Source: Ciona intestinalis
Lineage: Eukaryota > Chordata > Ascidiacea > Phlebobranchia > Cionidae
Assembly (NCBI RefSeq): GCF_000224145.3
Contig: NW_004190369.2
Span: forward strand, 62,001-126,000
Reading direction: 5' to 3'
DNA length: 64,000 nt
Notes under the pieces: generated by a model
Seen by the model: the letters and a program-made list of their open reading frames with translations, nothing else
Told to the model about the DNA's origin: nothing
Database searches by the model: none
Part shown: positions 22,101 to 37,100 of the stretch, in pieces
Layout: each line of letters begins with the position of its first letter
Numbering within the stretch: position 1 is the first letter of the stretch
Position numbers and translations under genes: made by a program

Positions 22101-25100
22101 TATATTGCTACTAAAAATACTTTGCTGGATATATTTCAATGTGGGCTATTAACAATTTTGAAATAAACAACAAAAGAGACACAAACATATTAATAATACA
22201 AAAAACCTCATTGGGGGTTGCAGTATTGGAAAGCTGGAAATGTCAGTTTTAGATCGACCTACTCACCTAAGCCATAACAATTCAATTGATGATCATCATT
22301 TCCATCATCGGCCGCTGATTTAACACTTTTCATGTTTTCTCTGACAGCTCTATTAAAATGTAATTGGATTAAGGTTGCAAATAAATTAAATAATTTATAG
22401 CACAATCACCTTAAGTTACGAAATTCTAATGTATGTGAATTTGTAGTTGTGAGGTTGTTAGGATATCTATAACCTTGAACCTTGCAATCCACTTCTTCCC
22501 AGATGGTGATGAGACATTCAATGGAATGACGTCCGTGGTAAGAATTGCAATTATTTGGAAACACTAAAACGTTAGATACCAATATATATATTGTATTATA
22601 AAATGTAATTAATCAAACACAAACCAAGTCCATAACATTCTAGTTCTTTATCTTCATCACCACCATCAGCTTTCATTTGAACCAATTTAAACTTGTTGAA
22701 AACTTCACTGTAGTCGTAAAATATAAACAACAAAATTAAAAAATCGAAAAAAATGCATACTGTAAATTCAACACAACTACACTATGTAGTTCAGCCTGAT
22801 CAAGTTTAACTGGTGCTTTTGTTCCTTCACTTAAACAACCCTTCATCAACCAAATTGTTGTAAGACATTCAACAATATGTTCTCCATGGTATGTGTCACA
22901 GTTTTCAGGAAAAACTGAAAAAAAAGTGTTTAAATGTCAGAAAAAACAATCATTTGCAATACTATTAACAATTTAAACAAATCAACTTACTCAGGCCGTA
23001 ACAATTTAACTGGTGGTAATCATTTCCACCATCAGCTGCTGATTTTACAGTTTCCATGTTTTCTTTTATTGCTCTGCGTATATTACACTTAAAATTAGTA
23101 AAAGGGAAAGCTGTATTGTTGTGCCAACTGAAAGGGCAAATACCTACGTCAGGTTCAGCAGCTCTAAAGTATGCGTGTCATCAGTAGTGAGATTGTTGGG
23201 ATGTCTGAAACCTTCGACTTTGCAATCCACTTCTTCCCAGATTGTGATGAGACAGTCAACAGAGTGAGGTCCAAAAAATGAATCACAATTTTCAGGAAAA
23301 GCTAAAATGAAACAGAATAATAAAAGTTACTTGAAAAATGTTTAAAAAGACAGAAACAAACCAATTCCATAACATTCCAATTCTTTGTTTTTATTGCCTC
23401 CAACAGCTTCAAGTTGAACTAATTCAAAATTATCCAAAACCTCACTGCATTTGAAATATTAAAATAAACTGTTATTATAGGGGTTTTATTTTTGAACAAC
23501 ACTTAGACTCACCCAACATTCAGCAAATCCAAAGCACCTCTTTCAGTTGTGTTTAATTTATCTGGAGCTTTGGTTCCTTCACTCAAACAACCTTTTGATT
23601 CCCAGATAGTGGTAAGGCATTGCACACTGTGCGGTCCGTAGAATGTGTCACAATTTTCGGGAAATACTGTAATAAAAAATCAATTACACTATCTGAGTAA
23701 AATTCAGATACGTATTGGAGTAAAATTCTGATTACCTTTAATGCTTCTAAATTTAAAGGTAAGATTAAAATATATTTGCTTTGAAAAACAACCAACAGTT
23801 TTAGTTTATTAAACTAAGCCAAAACAATTTAACCAACACATTTTTTTTGTAAAGTATTATTAAAACAACAAAAAAAGAAATCATGGTTTACCTAAACCAT
23901 AACAATTTAATTGATGATCATTATTTCCACCATCAGCTGCTGATTTTACACTTTCCATGTTTGCTGTAATATCTCTGTACAAGTGTAACTATGTTAAAGA
24001 GAAATTAAAGACACTTCGTAATCTTTGATTTTCTATTCAGATTCTGTCCCATTTATTGTTACTTTTATTATACTTCGTGATGTCATTAGTCCTTCTTGTA
24101 TAAGTGTAAACCAGTCTCTTAACAATGAGAAATGGCGTACTAATAATTTTATTGTGCCAATATCTTAATAATTAAATGCTCAAAAGTAATACTGCATCTG
24201 TAAAAAAAATTTTACTGCACAATGCACAATATTCATTCATTCATTGTTAACTTCCTAATGGTAGGGTTTTTAACAGAAACATTTTAATTGACCCCAGTTC
24301 CCCATTTAACATATCAACTATTTCTTATATTCAATTTACAAAAATAAAACCTGCCTTAAATTCCTTTTTTGCATAGCATCAAACTCAGACATAGTCAGGT
24401 TGCCAGGATATCTATAACCTTTGACTTTGCAATCCACTTCTTCCCAGATTGTGATGAGACAATCAATAGAGTGGGGTTCGTGATATGAAGTGCAATTCTC
24501 AGGATAAACTGAAATATATTAATTAAGATACTTTTTTTTCTGACAAAGTCATGCAAACAAAATACGAACCAAGTCCATAACATTCTAATTGTTTAACTTC
24601 ATCACCAGCATAGGCACCAGCTTGAACCATCTCAAAATTTTCCAAAATCTTACTGTGTTATAGTTAAGTTATGTGGGGTTTGTTGAAAATAAAAACAGCA
24701 TTACATACTCAACATTCAACAAATTTAAAGCATCTTTGTCAGCTGTATCTAATTTATCTGGAGCTTTTGTTCCTTCACTTAAACAACCCTTTGATTCCCA
24801 TATAGTTGTAATACATTCTGCACTGTGTGGTCCATGGTATGTGGTACAGTTTTCAGGAAATACTGAAATAGTTTATTATAAAATCAGACATATTAGAATT
24901 AATAAAAGGTTTAAACCAAAATTTAAGTATACCATTTAATTACAGATATATACCATATTGTTTAGGTGTATTTATAAAACTAAATGTAGAGTCCTATTTA
25001 CCTAAACCATAACAGTTTAATTGGTGATCATCATTTCCACCATCAGCTGCTGATTTTACACCTTCCATGTTTGTTTTTATAGCACTGAAATTATTAAAAG

Positions 25101-28100
25101 CAATAAATCAAGATAAAAACTGTGTTTGTTGTATGGTCATGTAATGTCTGGTGCCGAGGCTTAAATGTAGGTCTAATCACAAAAGACACACAGTTTAAAT
25201 ATTCTCCACAAGCAAGCACATTTTGTTTTAAAAATAATGCATCATTTGCATTGAGTACTATATACGACGCTTTACCCTTATACCATAATGTGTTCTTGGG
25301 CAAGATACTTCACTAAAACCATGTTGTGTGCTTGACAAGATACTCAATAAAAATGTGATAAGCGAAAGATAAAGATGATGTGAAATACACATCTGACTGT
25401 GATGCAGTGTTGTAAAATTGAGAAGAGTAGCCTATGACATGAGTTGTGGGAATTAGTTAAAGACACTGCAACCAGACTTGAGCCATAACAAGAGGAGTGT
25501 TCTGGTTGAAGTTGGTGACCTGTGTGTTGGAAACTGTATTGCGGAAGGTGTCCAAGACAGAGTTGCACTGGTTGCTTGATAGACTTAAATAGGCTTTGGT
25601 GTATTAGGTTAATGGGCCAAGTCTTTGACAAGGACTACACCAACATAAAACAGAATGGTTCTGCAGTACAATTGATTCTAAAATTCTGCATGGAGACGCC
25701 TTGATGCGTTGACATATTTATGAAAAAGGTGTTGCACAACAGGGTTGTGTGGTGTTGTACAACTTCGCTAACAACAGAATATAAATTGACTTTTATTGCA
25801 TTTTTATTTTTCCATAATAAGGTCAACTCACCGCAAAGCCGAGTTTTTTAAAGCAATAGCATCTGCACTTGTTAGATTGCCAGGGTATCTATAACCTTTG
25901 ACTTTGCAATCCACTTCTTCCCAGATTGTTATAAGACAATCAAGAGAATGAGGTCCATGATATGAAGTGCAATTCTCCGGAAAAACTGCAAACTAACGAC
26001 TTTTATACCCTTTTCAAAAGTATATTAAAACAAATACAAACTTAGTCCATAACATTCCAATCCTTTATCTTTGTCACCACCATCAGCTTCCATTCGAATC
26101 GTTTTATAATTATCCAAAACCTCACTACATGTTAGAGAATAATTTTACATACTGAAATACAAACTTGCTATGTTGTTTAACAATATTTTGTAGCACAAGT
26201 TATACTTACCCAACATTGAGCAAATTTGTGATGTCTCTTTCGATGGTTGTTAACTTAACAGGAGCTTTTGTGCCTTCACCTACACAACCTTTGGATTCCC
26301 AGATAGTTGTAAGACATTCCAAACTATGTGGGCCGTAGTATGTGCTACAATTTTCAGGAAACACTAAAAAAATTACACATAGTGTATTACCAATACCTAA
26401 TTTACAGGAGCTGAAGATACGAAGACAATAAAACACATGATGGGTAACTGCAAACTAAAATAAAAAAATAACTTAAAATTTGTCATACCTAAACCATAAC
26501 AATTCAACTGATGATCATCAGATCCACTATCAGCTGCTGACTTTACACCTTCCATGTTTTCCCTTATTGCTCTATGTAAAAAAATAGAGTAATAGAGCAT
26601 CTGACCTGCAAGTAACCTACCTCAAATTAAAAGATTTCAAAGCATTAGCATCAGCAGTTGTAAGGTTGCCGGGATATCTGTAACCTTTGACTTTGCAATC
26701 CACTTCTTCCCAGATTGTGATGAGACAATTAATAGAGTGAGGTCCGTGATATGAAGTGCAATTCTCAGGAAAAACTAAAAAGATTGTAGTGCATTAGTTA
26801 GCGTTAGCAAAGCTAAATATAAAAACAAACCAAGTCCATAACATTCCAATTCTTTATCATCATCCCCACTTGCTGCTTTCATTTGAACAGTTTCAAAATT
26901 ATCCAAAACTTCACTATAAATGTAAATACAAAAATAACATCATATTGTAATTCAATGCAGCATGACATAAAACATACTTAACGTTAAGCAAATCTAATAT
27001 ATCTTTCTCAGGAGTATCTAGTTTAACTGGAGCTTTTGTGCCTTCACTTAAACAACCCTTTGATTCCCAGATAGTTGTAAGACATTCCACACTGTGTGGT
27101 CCATGGTATGTGGTACAATTTTCAGGTAATACTGAAAACAACAATATTTCTAATGAACATACTATTAAAAATTATAAAAAATAAATATCTGATTTCAGCG
27201 ACACAGGTGTTTGTACAAGCTTAAAATATTCAATCAGTTCTTTAGGAAATTTATAAGAAGACTGGATTTTGATTTCTTTATGGAGTCAAAACATTTTTAA
27301 TGACATTTTCAGAGAACCTGTGGTTCAGTGTAATTTGGGTTTTTAAGCAAAATATAAAAATCTATTGAAAAGTGGATTCCTTGTTTGTTTTCCACCCAAC
27401 TAAGGGGTTTAATTGAATTGATTACTGGCCTCAGCAAAATCAAATACTTGACTTATAACCAAACAAAATTGAATAATACACAAAAAAACATAAACTATGT
27501 AAAAAATGCTACATAATACCAAAAAAAATGAAAAAAACAGCTGAGGTATCTAAAATTGCAATTTACTGAAAGCCACAGATTAACATAGATATCAAATAAA
27601 ACCACTTTTCTTTGACAGAATGACGTTAAAACCTTGATAATGTGCAGAATACAAATTATATAGATACTAAACTTTTACCAACTGTACTCGTCCCTAAAGG
27701 AATAAATTATAAATTATAACTAGTCTATAACAACTTGTTTTAGGAAGCAACAACAAGAACTCAATGATTACTTAACGTCCCCAAAGATAGAACTTAATAA
27801 ACACAAAACTAACTTACCATAGCCATAACAGTTCAATTGATGATCATCATTTCCACCATCTGCTGCTAATTTTACACTTTTCATGTTTTCTCTTATTGCT
27901 CTAAGAAAAGCAATATATTTTATACGTTCACATTCACAATGCTTACACCATATTCGTATAAAAACAAACAAGTTAAACATAAAGAATACATTGAACTGAA
28001 TTAAATTAAATTTTCATTAAAAAAAAACATACGTTAAATTCAATGCTTTCATGGCATCTGCATCAGCGGTTGTTAGATTGCCAGGATATCTGTAACCTTT

Positions 28101-31100
28101 GACTTTGCAATCCACTTCTTTCCAAATTGTAATAAGACAATTGATGGAATGAGGTCCGTGATATGAATGACAATTTTCAGGATATACTAAAACGAAATGC
28201 AATAGTAGGATTACTTGCATCAATAGAAGTGCTATAAACATTGTACAAACCAATTCCGTAACATTCCAATCCTTTAACTTTATTTCCACCGTGAGCTTCA
28301 ACTTGGACTAATTCAAAATTGTTTAAAACTTGTCTGTATTTAAATAGAGCATACAAAAACACGCTTACAATAAAAATTTTACATACCTACAGTCAGCAAA
28401 TCCAATGCCTCTGTTTCATTTGTTTCCAATTTAACTGGAGCTTTTGTTCCTTCACCTAAACAACCTTTCCATTTCCAGATAGTGGTAAGACATTCCACAC
28501 TGTGTGGTCCATAATACGTGTCACAATTATCTGGAAATACTGAAGAAAAAAAAAATTATATGAAGTTTTAAGCACAAATTCTAGATATTACACTTAAAGA
28601 CAATAGTTTAGCTCACCAATTCCATAACAATTTAACTGATGATCATCATTTCCACCATCTGCTGCTGATTTCACACTTTCCATGTTTTCTCTTACAGTTC
28701 TATGTAAAAAAATTAAGAATGTTGTTTTTTTTTGTAAAAATTAAACTCACGCCAGATTTGATGTTTTCAAAGAATCACGATCAATAGTAGTAAGGTTATC
28801 GGGATACCTATAACCTTCGACTTTGCAATCCACTTTTTTCCAGATTGAGATCAGACAATCAGTGGAGTGAGGTCCGTGATAGGAATCACAATTCTCAGGA
28901 TAAACTGAAAGGTAATACAATAGTAGGACAACATCCACCAATAGCAACGGTGGTAATAATGTACAAACCAATTCCATAACATTCCAATCCTTTATCCTTG
29001 TCACCACCATCAGCTTCCATTCGAACCAGATCAAATTTGTTTAATATCCCTCTATATTAAAAAGAGCATATAAAAAACAACGCTTACAATAAAAATTTAC
29101 ATACCTAATAGTCAGCAAATCCAATGCCTCTGTTTCATTTGCTTCCAATTTAACTGGAGCTTTTGTTCCTTCACTTAAACAACCTTTCCATTCCCAAATG
29201 GTGGTAAGACATTCCACACTGTGTGGTCCATAATACGTGTCACAATTGTCAGGAAACACTGAAATCGAAATATTTGTTACTTTTTATGGACATATCAAAC
29301 ATCACGTAGATGGTTTTAGCTACTTGGTAGATGGTTTTAGCTACAAAACAGAGTTTGAAATTAAAGGAAGAAGAAGACCCATGAAAAGTCGTACGGTTAT
29401 TATAAAAAACACAGTTTAAAAGTAAAACAAAAACATTTTACCTAAACCATAACAATTCAATTGATGATCAGCATTTCCACCATCTGCTGCTGATTTAACA
29501 GCTAACATATTTGCTTTTATTGCTCTGTAAACATAAATCACTTAATTAAAAAAGTAAGTTATTTCCAAACCAAAACTCACGTCAAATTTGAGGTTTTTAA
29601 AAAATCACTATCAGCGGTGGTGAGGTTGTTGGGAAATCTATAACCTTTTAGTTTGCAACCCACTTCTTCCCAAATTGTGATGAGACATTCAATAGAGTGA
29701 GGTCCGTGGTAAGAATCACAACTTTCAGGATAAACTGAAAGGTAAACCAATAGAACGCAAATAAACACAAATAGCATTGCTGTTAATAATGTACAAACCA
29801 ATTCCATAACATTCCAATCCTTTATCTTTGTCACCACCATCAGCTTCGCTTCGAATGGTTTCAAAAATATCCAAAACTTCACTGTGGTTAAAATAATTAA
29901 AATGGAGACATAAGAAACATTATACCGATATACTCATACTTTACATTCAGCAAATCCAAGGCTGCTGTTTCATTTGTTTCTAGTTTATTTGGAGCTTTTG
30001 TTCCTTCACCTAAACAACCTTTCCATTCCCAGATAGTGGTAAGACATTCCACACTGTGTGGTCCGTAATACGTGTCACAATTGTCAGGAAACACTAAAAG
30101 AATTTTTAAAAAGTACTGCAATATATTATGCAAATATGTTGTAAAAAATAAACTGGGCAATAAACTTAAAGAACAAACATTACATATCTTAACTTACCCA
30201 AGCCATAACAATTTAACTGATGATCATCATTTCCACCATCTGCTGCTAATTTTACACTTTCCATATTTCCTCTTACAGCTCTGTAAAAAAGCGTTATATT
30301 TTGAATGTTCATATTATATTTAAAAATAGGCGTACGTCAAATTCATGGATTTCAAAGCATCTGCATCAGCAGCTGTTAGATTTCCAGGATATCTGTAACC
30401 TTTGACTTTGCAATTCACTTCTTTCCAGATTGTAATAAGACAATCAATAGAGTGAGGTCCGTGATAAGAATCGCAATTTTCAGGATAAACTGAAAGGTAA
30501 ACCAATAGAACGCAAATTAGCATTGCTGTTAATAATATACCAACCAACTCCATAACATTCCAATCCTTTATCTTTGTCACCACCATCAGCTTCCATTCGA
30601 ATTGTTTCAAACCTAACCAAGACTTCACTGTATTTAAAATAACACATATTAAAAGTAAAAACTTGAATAAAGTAATGTTTACATACTCCATATTCAGCAA
30701 ATCCAAGGCTTCTGTTTCATTTAATTCTAATTTAACTGGAGCTTTTGTTCCTTCAGCTAAACAACCTTTTGATTTCCAGATAGTAGTAAGGCATTCCACA
30801 CTGTGTGGTCCGTAATACGAGTCACAATCACTTGGAAAAACTGAAAAAAATAAATACACACACTAAATATAAATACACAAAAAATAAATAAATGCTTTCA
30901 GCTTGATCATACACAACACTACAAATCTCATGGTTGTAATAGAAATAGAGATATTAAACAATACAATGACAGTGGGATTACCTAATCCATAACAATTTAA
31001 TTGATGATCATCATTTCCACCATCCGCTGCTGATTTTACACTTTCCATGTTTGCTCTTACAGCTCTGTGAAAAACTTTAATGTAGGCGCAAAATTATTTT

Positions 31101-34100
31101 CTAACCAAAACAAATTACGTTATATTTGAGTTTTTCAACGTATCAGTATCAGCAGTAGTGAGGTTGTTTGGAAATCTATAACCTTTCAGTTTGCAATCCA
31201 CTTCTTCCCATATCGTGATCAGACAATCAATAGAGTGAGGTCCGTGATAAGAATCACAATTTTCAGGATAAACTAAATTGAAATACAATAGTAGGAACAC
31301 ATCCACCAATAGCAATGTTGCTAATACTAAAAACAATAGTCAGAAATTCATACGAATAGCAATGTTGGTAATAATGTACAAACCAATTCCATAACATTCC
31401 AATCCTTTATCTTTATCACCACCATCAGCTTCCATTCGAACTAAGGTAAAATTATGCATAACCTCTCTGCAATGAAAACATTAAATGAAACTGTCAAATA
31501 CATCAAAAAAAATTTATTCTGCTTACTCAACAATAAGCAAATCTAAAGCTTCTTTTTCAGCAGTGTTTAGTTTAACTGGAGCTTTGGTTCCCTCACTCAA
31601 ACAACCTTTTGATATCCAAATAGTTGTAAGACATTCCACACTGTGTGGTCCATAGTATGTGTCACAATTTTCAGGAAACACTAAAATAATTACATATTCT
31701 ATATTACTTTTAATGGACAGAAAGGGCAAAAAAAACTATTTGAGGGCTATGAATATTAATGATAATATAAATGAGACTAAAGTTAAGTTGTCCGAAATGG
31801 AGGTCTAATCAAAAAAGAGAGAGAAAAAAAATAATTTACCCAAGCCATAACAATTTAACTGATGATCATCATTTCCGCCATCTGCTGCTAATTTTACACC
31901 TTTCATGTTTCCTCTTACAGTTCTATAAAGAAGCAAACAGTTATTTGTCACTTAAGATGTAATGGCCTCGTTACAATATGACAAAACATTCATTCTATTG
32001 TTATTGTTTATAGCTCTGTACATTTATTGAATTTTATCAAATTTTTCCAGACTGTAGCGATACCATTTCGGCACCTATTAACAAAATTAATAGAGATCAT
32101 TTTATATTTGCTAAATTTGCTTTTTCTGTATGACTTTACTAACAGTGTATAAATGTATCATTGTATGACAGTCAGGAGTTATAAAAAAAAATATATATGA
32201 GATGCAACATACCTTACATACAAACTACAAATAAAGCTGAATGTGATTTAGTAATAAGAATCGAAAGCTCTTTCGGCCCAAACAGGCAAGAAAATTAGTA
32301 AACCAGTGAAAAAATAAAAAATAATTACAATTATACACAACATTATATAACTGAAACGTTTTTCTACAGATGAGCAAAACAAAACTATATACAACACTGG
32401 TAGCTTTTGACTATTAAATTATTTAACTTAACTTACGTCAAATTTAAAAACTTTAAAACATTGGCATCTGTAATTGTGAGGTTGCCAGGATATCTATAAC
32501 CTTTGACTTTGCAATCCACTTCTTCCCAAATTGTGATGAGACAGTCAATGGAGTGAGGTCCGTGGTAAGAATCACAATTCTCAGGATAAACTAAAAGGTA
32601 ATACAATAGTAGGGCAACATCCACCAATAGCAACGGTGGTAATAATGTACAAACCAATTCCATAACATTCCAATCCTTTATCTTTGTCACCACCATGAGC
32701 TTCGACTTGAACTAATTCGAAATTATCCAAAACCTCACTAAAGTTGGAGTTAACATTTTAGGAAAATAAAAGGTTAATTACATCACATTACAGATAACTG
32801 CAAACAAACTTACTCTACAGTGAGCAAATCCACAGCTTCTTTATCAGCATGATCTAATTTAACTGGGGCTTTGGTTCCTTCATTTAAACAACCTTTCCAT
32901 TCCCAGATGGTTGTAAGACATTGAACACTGTGTGGTCCGTAATATGTGTCACAGTTGTCGGGAAATACTAAAACAGGAGTAAAAACAATTCCTTACTTAC
33001 TGATTAGTTCTTTGTAATACAATGAAAGAACAAAAATACTACAACTCAACTTACCCAAGCCATAACAGTTTAACTGATGATCATCATTTCCGCCATCTGC
33101 TGCTAATTTTACACTTTCCATATTTCCTCTTACAGCTCTGTAAAGCAGCATTATATATTAGATGTTCATATAAACTGAAACAACGCAACTTACGATAGAT
33201 TTAAAGATTTCATAGCATCTGCATCAGCAGTTGTAAGGTTGCCGGGATATCTGTAACCTTTGACTTTGCAATCCACTTCTTCCCAAATTGTGATGAGACA
33301 TTCAATAGAATGAGGTCCGTGATAAGAATCACAGTTCTCTGGATAAACTGAAACATAGTATTGAGCAATTTTATACCAATAGCAATGCTTTTAATAATGT
33401 ACAAACCAATTCCATAACATTCCAATCCTTTTTCTTTATCACCACCATCAGCTTCCATTCGAACCATTTCAAAATTATTTAAAACCTCACTGCGCATAAA
33501 ATAGTTAATCAAGTATATTTAGTTGTAAAGTCAAAAAATACCCTTAATACATACTCAACATTTAGCAAATCCAAAGCACTTGTCTCATCTGTATCTAATT
33601 TTGCCGGAGCTTTTGTTCCTTCGCTTAAACAACCCTTTGATATCCAGATAGTTGTAAGGCAATCCACACTGTGTGGTCCATTGTATGTGTCACAATTTTC
33701 AGGAAACACTAAAAAATATTGTGTAAAACAACAATTACAGGGGTAATGCTTCTGCTTTATATTAGGTCTACTACATGTCCAATTCTAGTTGTTATTATAG
33801 AACAGAGGCTCCCAAACCTATTTTATCGCGGCCAATATGTGAAATCATAATTATGCGTCGGGCAAGGTTTTCCTTGCTACATTGGCGACGCGACTTGTAT
33901 TGGCCAAAGTTTGGTTATAACGAATACTGTTAGATAGGTCAGGAAGTTCGACACATATGCTGGTAATAAACATGGCTTTTAGAACAGATTAAACTACGTA
34001 CTTGCGAAGTAAAAGACAAAGTTTCACAGTTTTTTGTTGAATCATGTCGCGATATTAACCCCTATACCAGAGTAACAAGCGTGGCAGGTTGGTCATAACT

Positions 34101-37100
34101 ATTTTTGTGATGTAACAAAGACAATGTAAATTATTACAGAAATCAATAAAACATTTTTAGACGATTTTTTAAAGTGATATGTTCATTTGTGAACGTATGC
34201 CATCGGTAATTTTAAAGTCCTTTGAGGGCCATTTATTTTGCTTCTGCGGGCCGCGGTTTTGGAACCCCTGTTATAGAACCTTTATTATAGAAACAAATGT
34301 TTAATTAATTAGACATTAGTGTAAAAGCATTTGTAAAGTGCCTTTTTAAGAAGCAATGAAACATAAAATAGCTAATTGTTGTATACTCATATGGGCAATA
34401 ACACAAAACAAATTTGTATTATTTTGAGCCAAAATATTTATAAAAAACAAATGTCACAAACATACACACATTTAAACATAAACCTAGGAAAGTTACAAGG
34501 AAGAAGTTTACAATCTGTGTTTCTACAATGAAAACCAATATTTCCACAAAAAATCAGCAGATATTACTAAGAGTTGAAACAAACAGAACAAACGAACAAA
34601 TTTTATAAAGATACGGATAGTCATACTTACACACTATTTATCAATTCAAATATTTATATTTACCAGTTCCATAACAATTCAATTGATGATCATCATTTCC
34701 ACCATCTGCTTCTGATTTCACACCTTCCATGTTCTCTCTTATAGCACTGATCATCGAAAATCGTAAATACCCCTGTTCTAAATTAACATGCACCTTTTAA
34801 AACCTACGTTAAATTAGCTGTCGTTAAAATATTTGCTTCTGCACTTGTAAAGTTTCCAGGGTATCTATAACCTTTGACTTTGCAACCCACTTCTTCCCAG
34901 ATTGTGATGAGACAATCAATAGAATGAGGTCCGTGATATGAATCACAATTTTCAGGATAAACTGTAAGGTAATACAATAGTACGACAACATCCACCAACA
35001 GCAACAGTGGTAATAATGTACAAACCAATTCCGTAACATTCCAATCCTTTATCTTTGTCACCACCATCAGCTTCCATTCGAATTGTTTCAAAATTATCCA
35101 AAACTTCCCTTGGGGAAACAATAAACAAAATGGAGAATTTAATTGAAAATTACAAATAAGGTAACCACTTACCGTGTGTTTAGCAAATCCAAAGCTTCTT
35201 TTTCAGCTATGTCTAGTTTAACTGGAGCTTTTGATCCTTCACTCAAACAACCTTTTGATATCCAAATAGTGGTAAGACATTCCACACTGTGTGGTCCATA
35301 GTATGTGTCACAATTTGCGGGAAACACTAAAAAGTTACACGTATAATATTACAATTGAATGAAAAATGGAAAACCCTGCGACAATGAATACTTGTATACC
35401 TACCAACCATTATTAAAAATCTATTGTTTCTGATAATATCCTAAAATACAAATTTCATTAACATATTTACTAATTGAGAATGCTCAAATCTCTTAAACAT
35501 ATAACTTACAAAAGAAGTATTGGTAAATAACCAGTGTACATGCTGGTGCAATTTAGATGGTTTAATTAAAAAAGGAAATATCAACATGATGTAAATTTAC
35601 CAAAACCATAACAATTTAACTGATGATCAGCATTTCCACCATCAGCTGCTGATTTCACACTTTCCATGTTTTTCCTTACAGCTCTGTGAAAAAGCGTTAT
35701 ACAAGGGATACGGATGAAACTTTTGTTACCAAGTTATTGTTAAACCAAAATTTTACAAAACTAACGTCAGGTTTGTTGATTTCAAAGCATCAGCATCAGC
35801 AGTTGTTAGATTGCCAGGATATCTGTAACCTTTGACTTTGCAATCCACTTCTTCCCAGATTGTAACAAGACAAGGAATGGAGTGAGGTCCGTGAAATGAA
35901 TCACAATTTTCAGGATATACTAAATTTAATATGTTAACTGTAATTATTAAAATAAAAACACTAAGTTACAAACCAATTCCATAACACTCTAATCCTTTAT
36001 CTTTGTCACCACCATCTGCTTCCATTCGAATTATTTCAAAATTTGCCAAAATCTCACTGTGAATAAAATATTTATTACAAGTTGCAGATTCTATTGATAA
36101 TCTTAGAAACAACCACGTCACTTTATACTTACTCAGTATCCAATAAATCCAAAGCACTCTTTTCAGCTCCTTCTAATTTAACGGGAGCTTTTGTTCCTTC
36201 ACTTAAACAACCTTTCCATTCCCAGATAGTTGTAAGGCATTCCACACTGTGTGGTCCATAGTATGTATCACAATTGTCAGGAAACACTGCAAATAATACG
36301 AAATACATTTATTAGTAATAAAGGGTCAACAAAATGAAACTTTACAAGATATCTAACTAATAGGTAGAAACAAATACAAAGCATAATTTAGAAACAAAAA
36401 CTCTGAATAAACTTTAAAAAAATAAGATATTGTTAAAGGATCGCATTCCATACCTGACAGAACATAACATACTTAGAGACAAGCAAAACCAGCTTAAATG
36501 GCTACTGCAAAAAGTTTACCTATTCCATAACAATTTAATTGATGATCATCATTTCCATTATCCGCTGCTGATTTTACACTTTCCATATTTTCCCTTACAG
36601 CTCTGTTATAAAAACGTCATATATTGGATGCCTATATTATGTTTAAAAATTAGGCTCACGTCAAGTTCATGGATTTCAAAGCATCTGCATCAGCAGTTGT
36701 TAGATTGCCAGGATATCTGTAACCTTTGACTTTGCAATCCACTTCTTTCCAGATTGTGATAAGACAATTGATGGAGTGAAGACCATGATATGAATCACAA
36801 TTCTCAGGATAAACTGAAATAAAAAAACAAGAGTACAACAATATGCACTACTCAAATTGCTGTAAATAATGTACAAACCAATTCCATAACATTCCAATCC
36901 TTTATCTTTATCACCACCATCAGCTTCCATTCGAATTGTTTCAAAATTATCCAAAATTTCCCTTAGGGAAATAAAGAAATAAAATTAAGAGCATATTTTG
37001 GTGGAGTTTTATGACTCATCATGCGGCACCACTCCATGCTGGTGATGTAGACAATTTACTTAAACATTGACAGCTGACAGAACTGATTGAATTAACAACG

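Noticed and set aside
30320..30859. A single 179-codon open frame as one exon
   Set aside because: It joins an E-core, a d-linker and a G-core only because the short introns lack stops; splice sites and phases show three exons.
36430..36729. 99-codon plus-strand open frame
   Set aside because: It is antisense to h-linker and G-core exons of gene R and appears only because the repeats lack stops on that strand.
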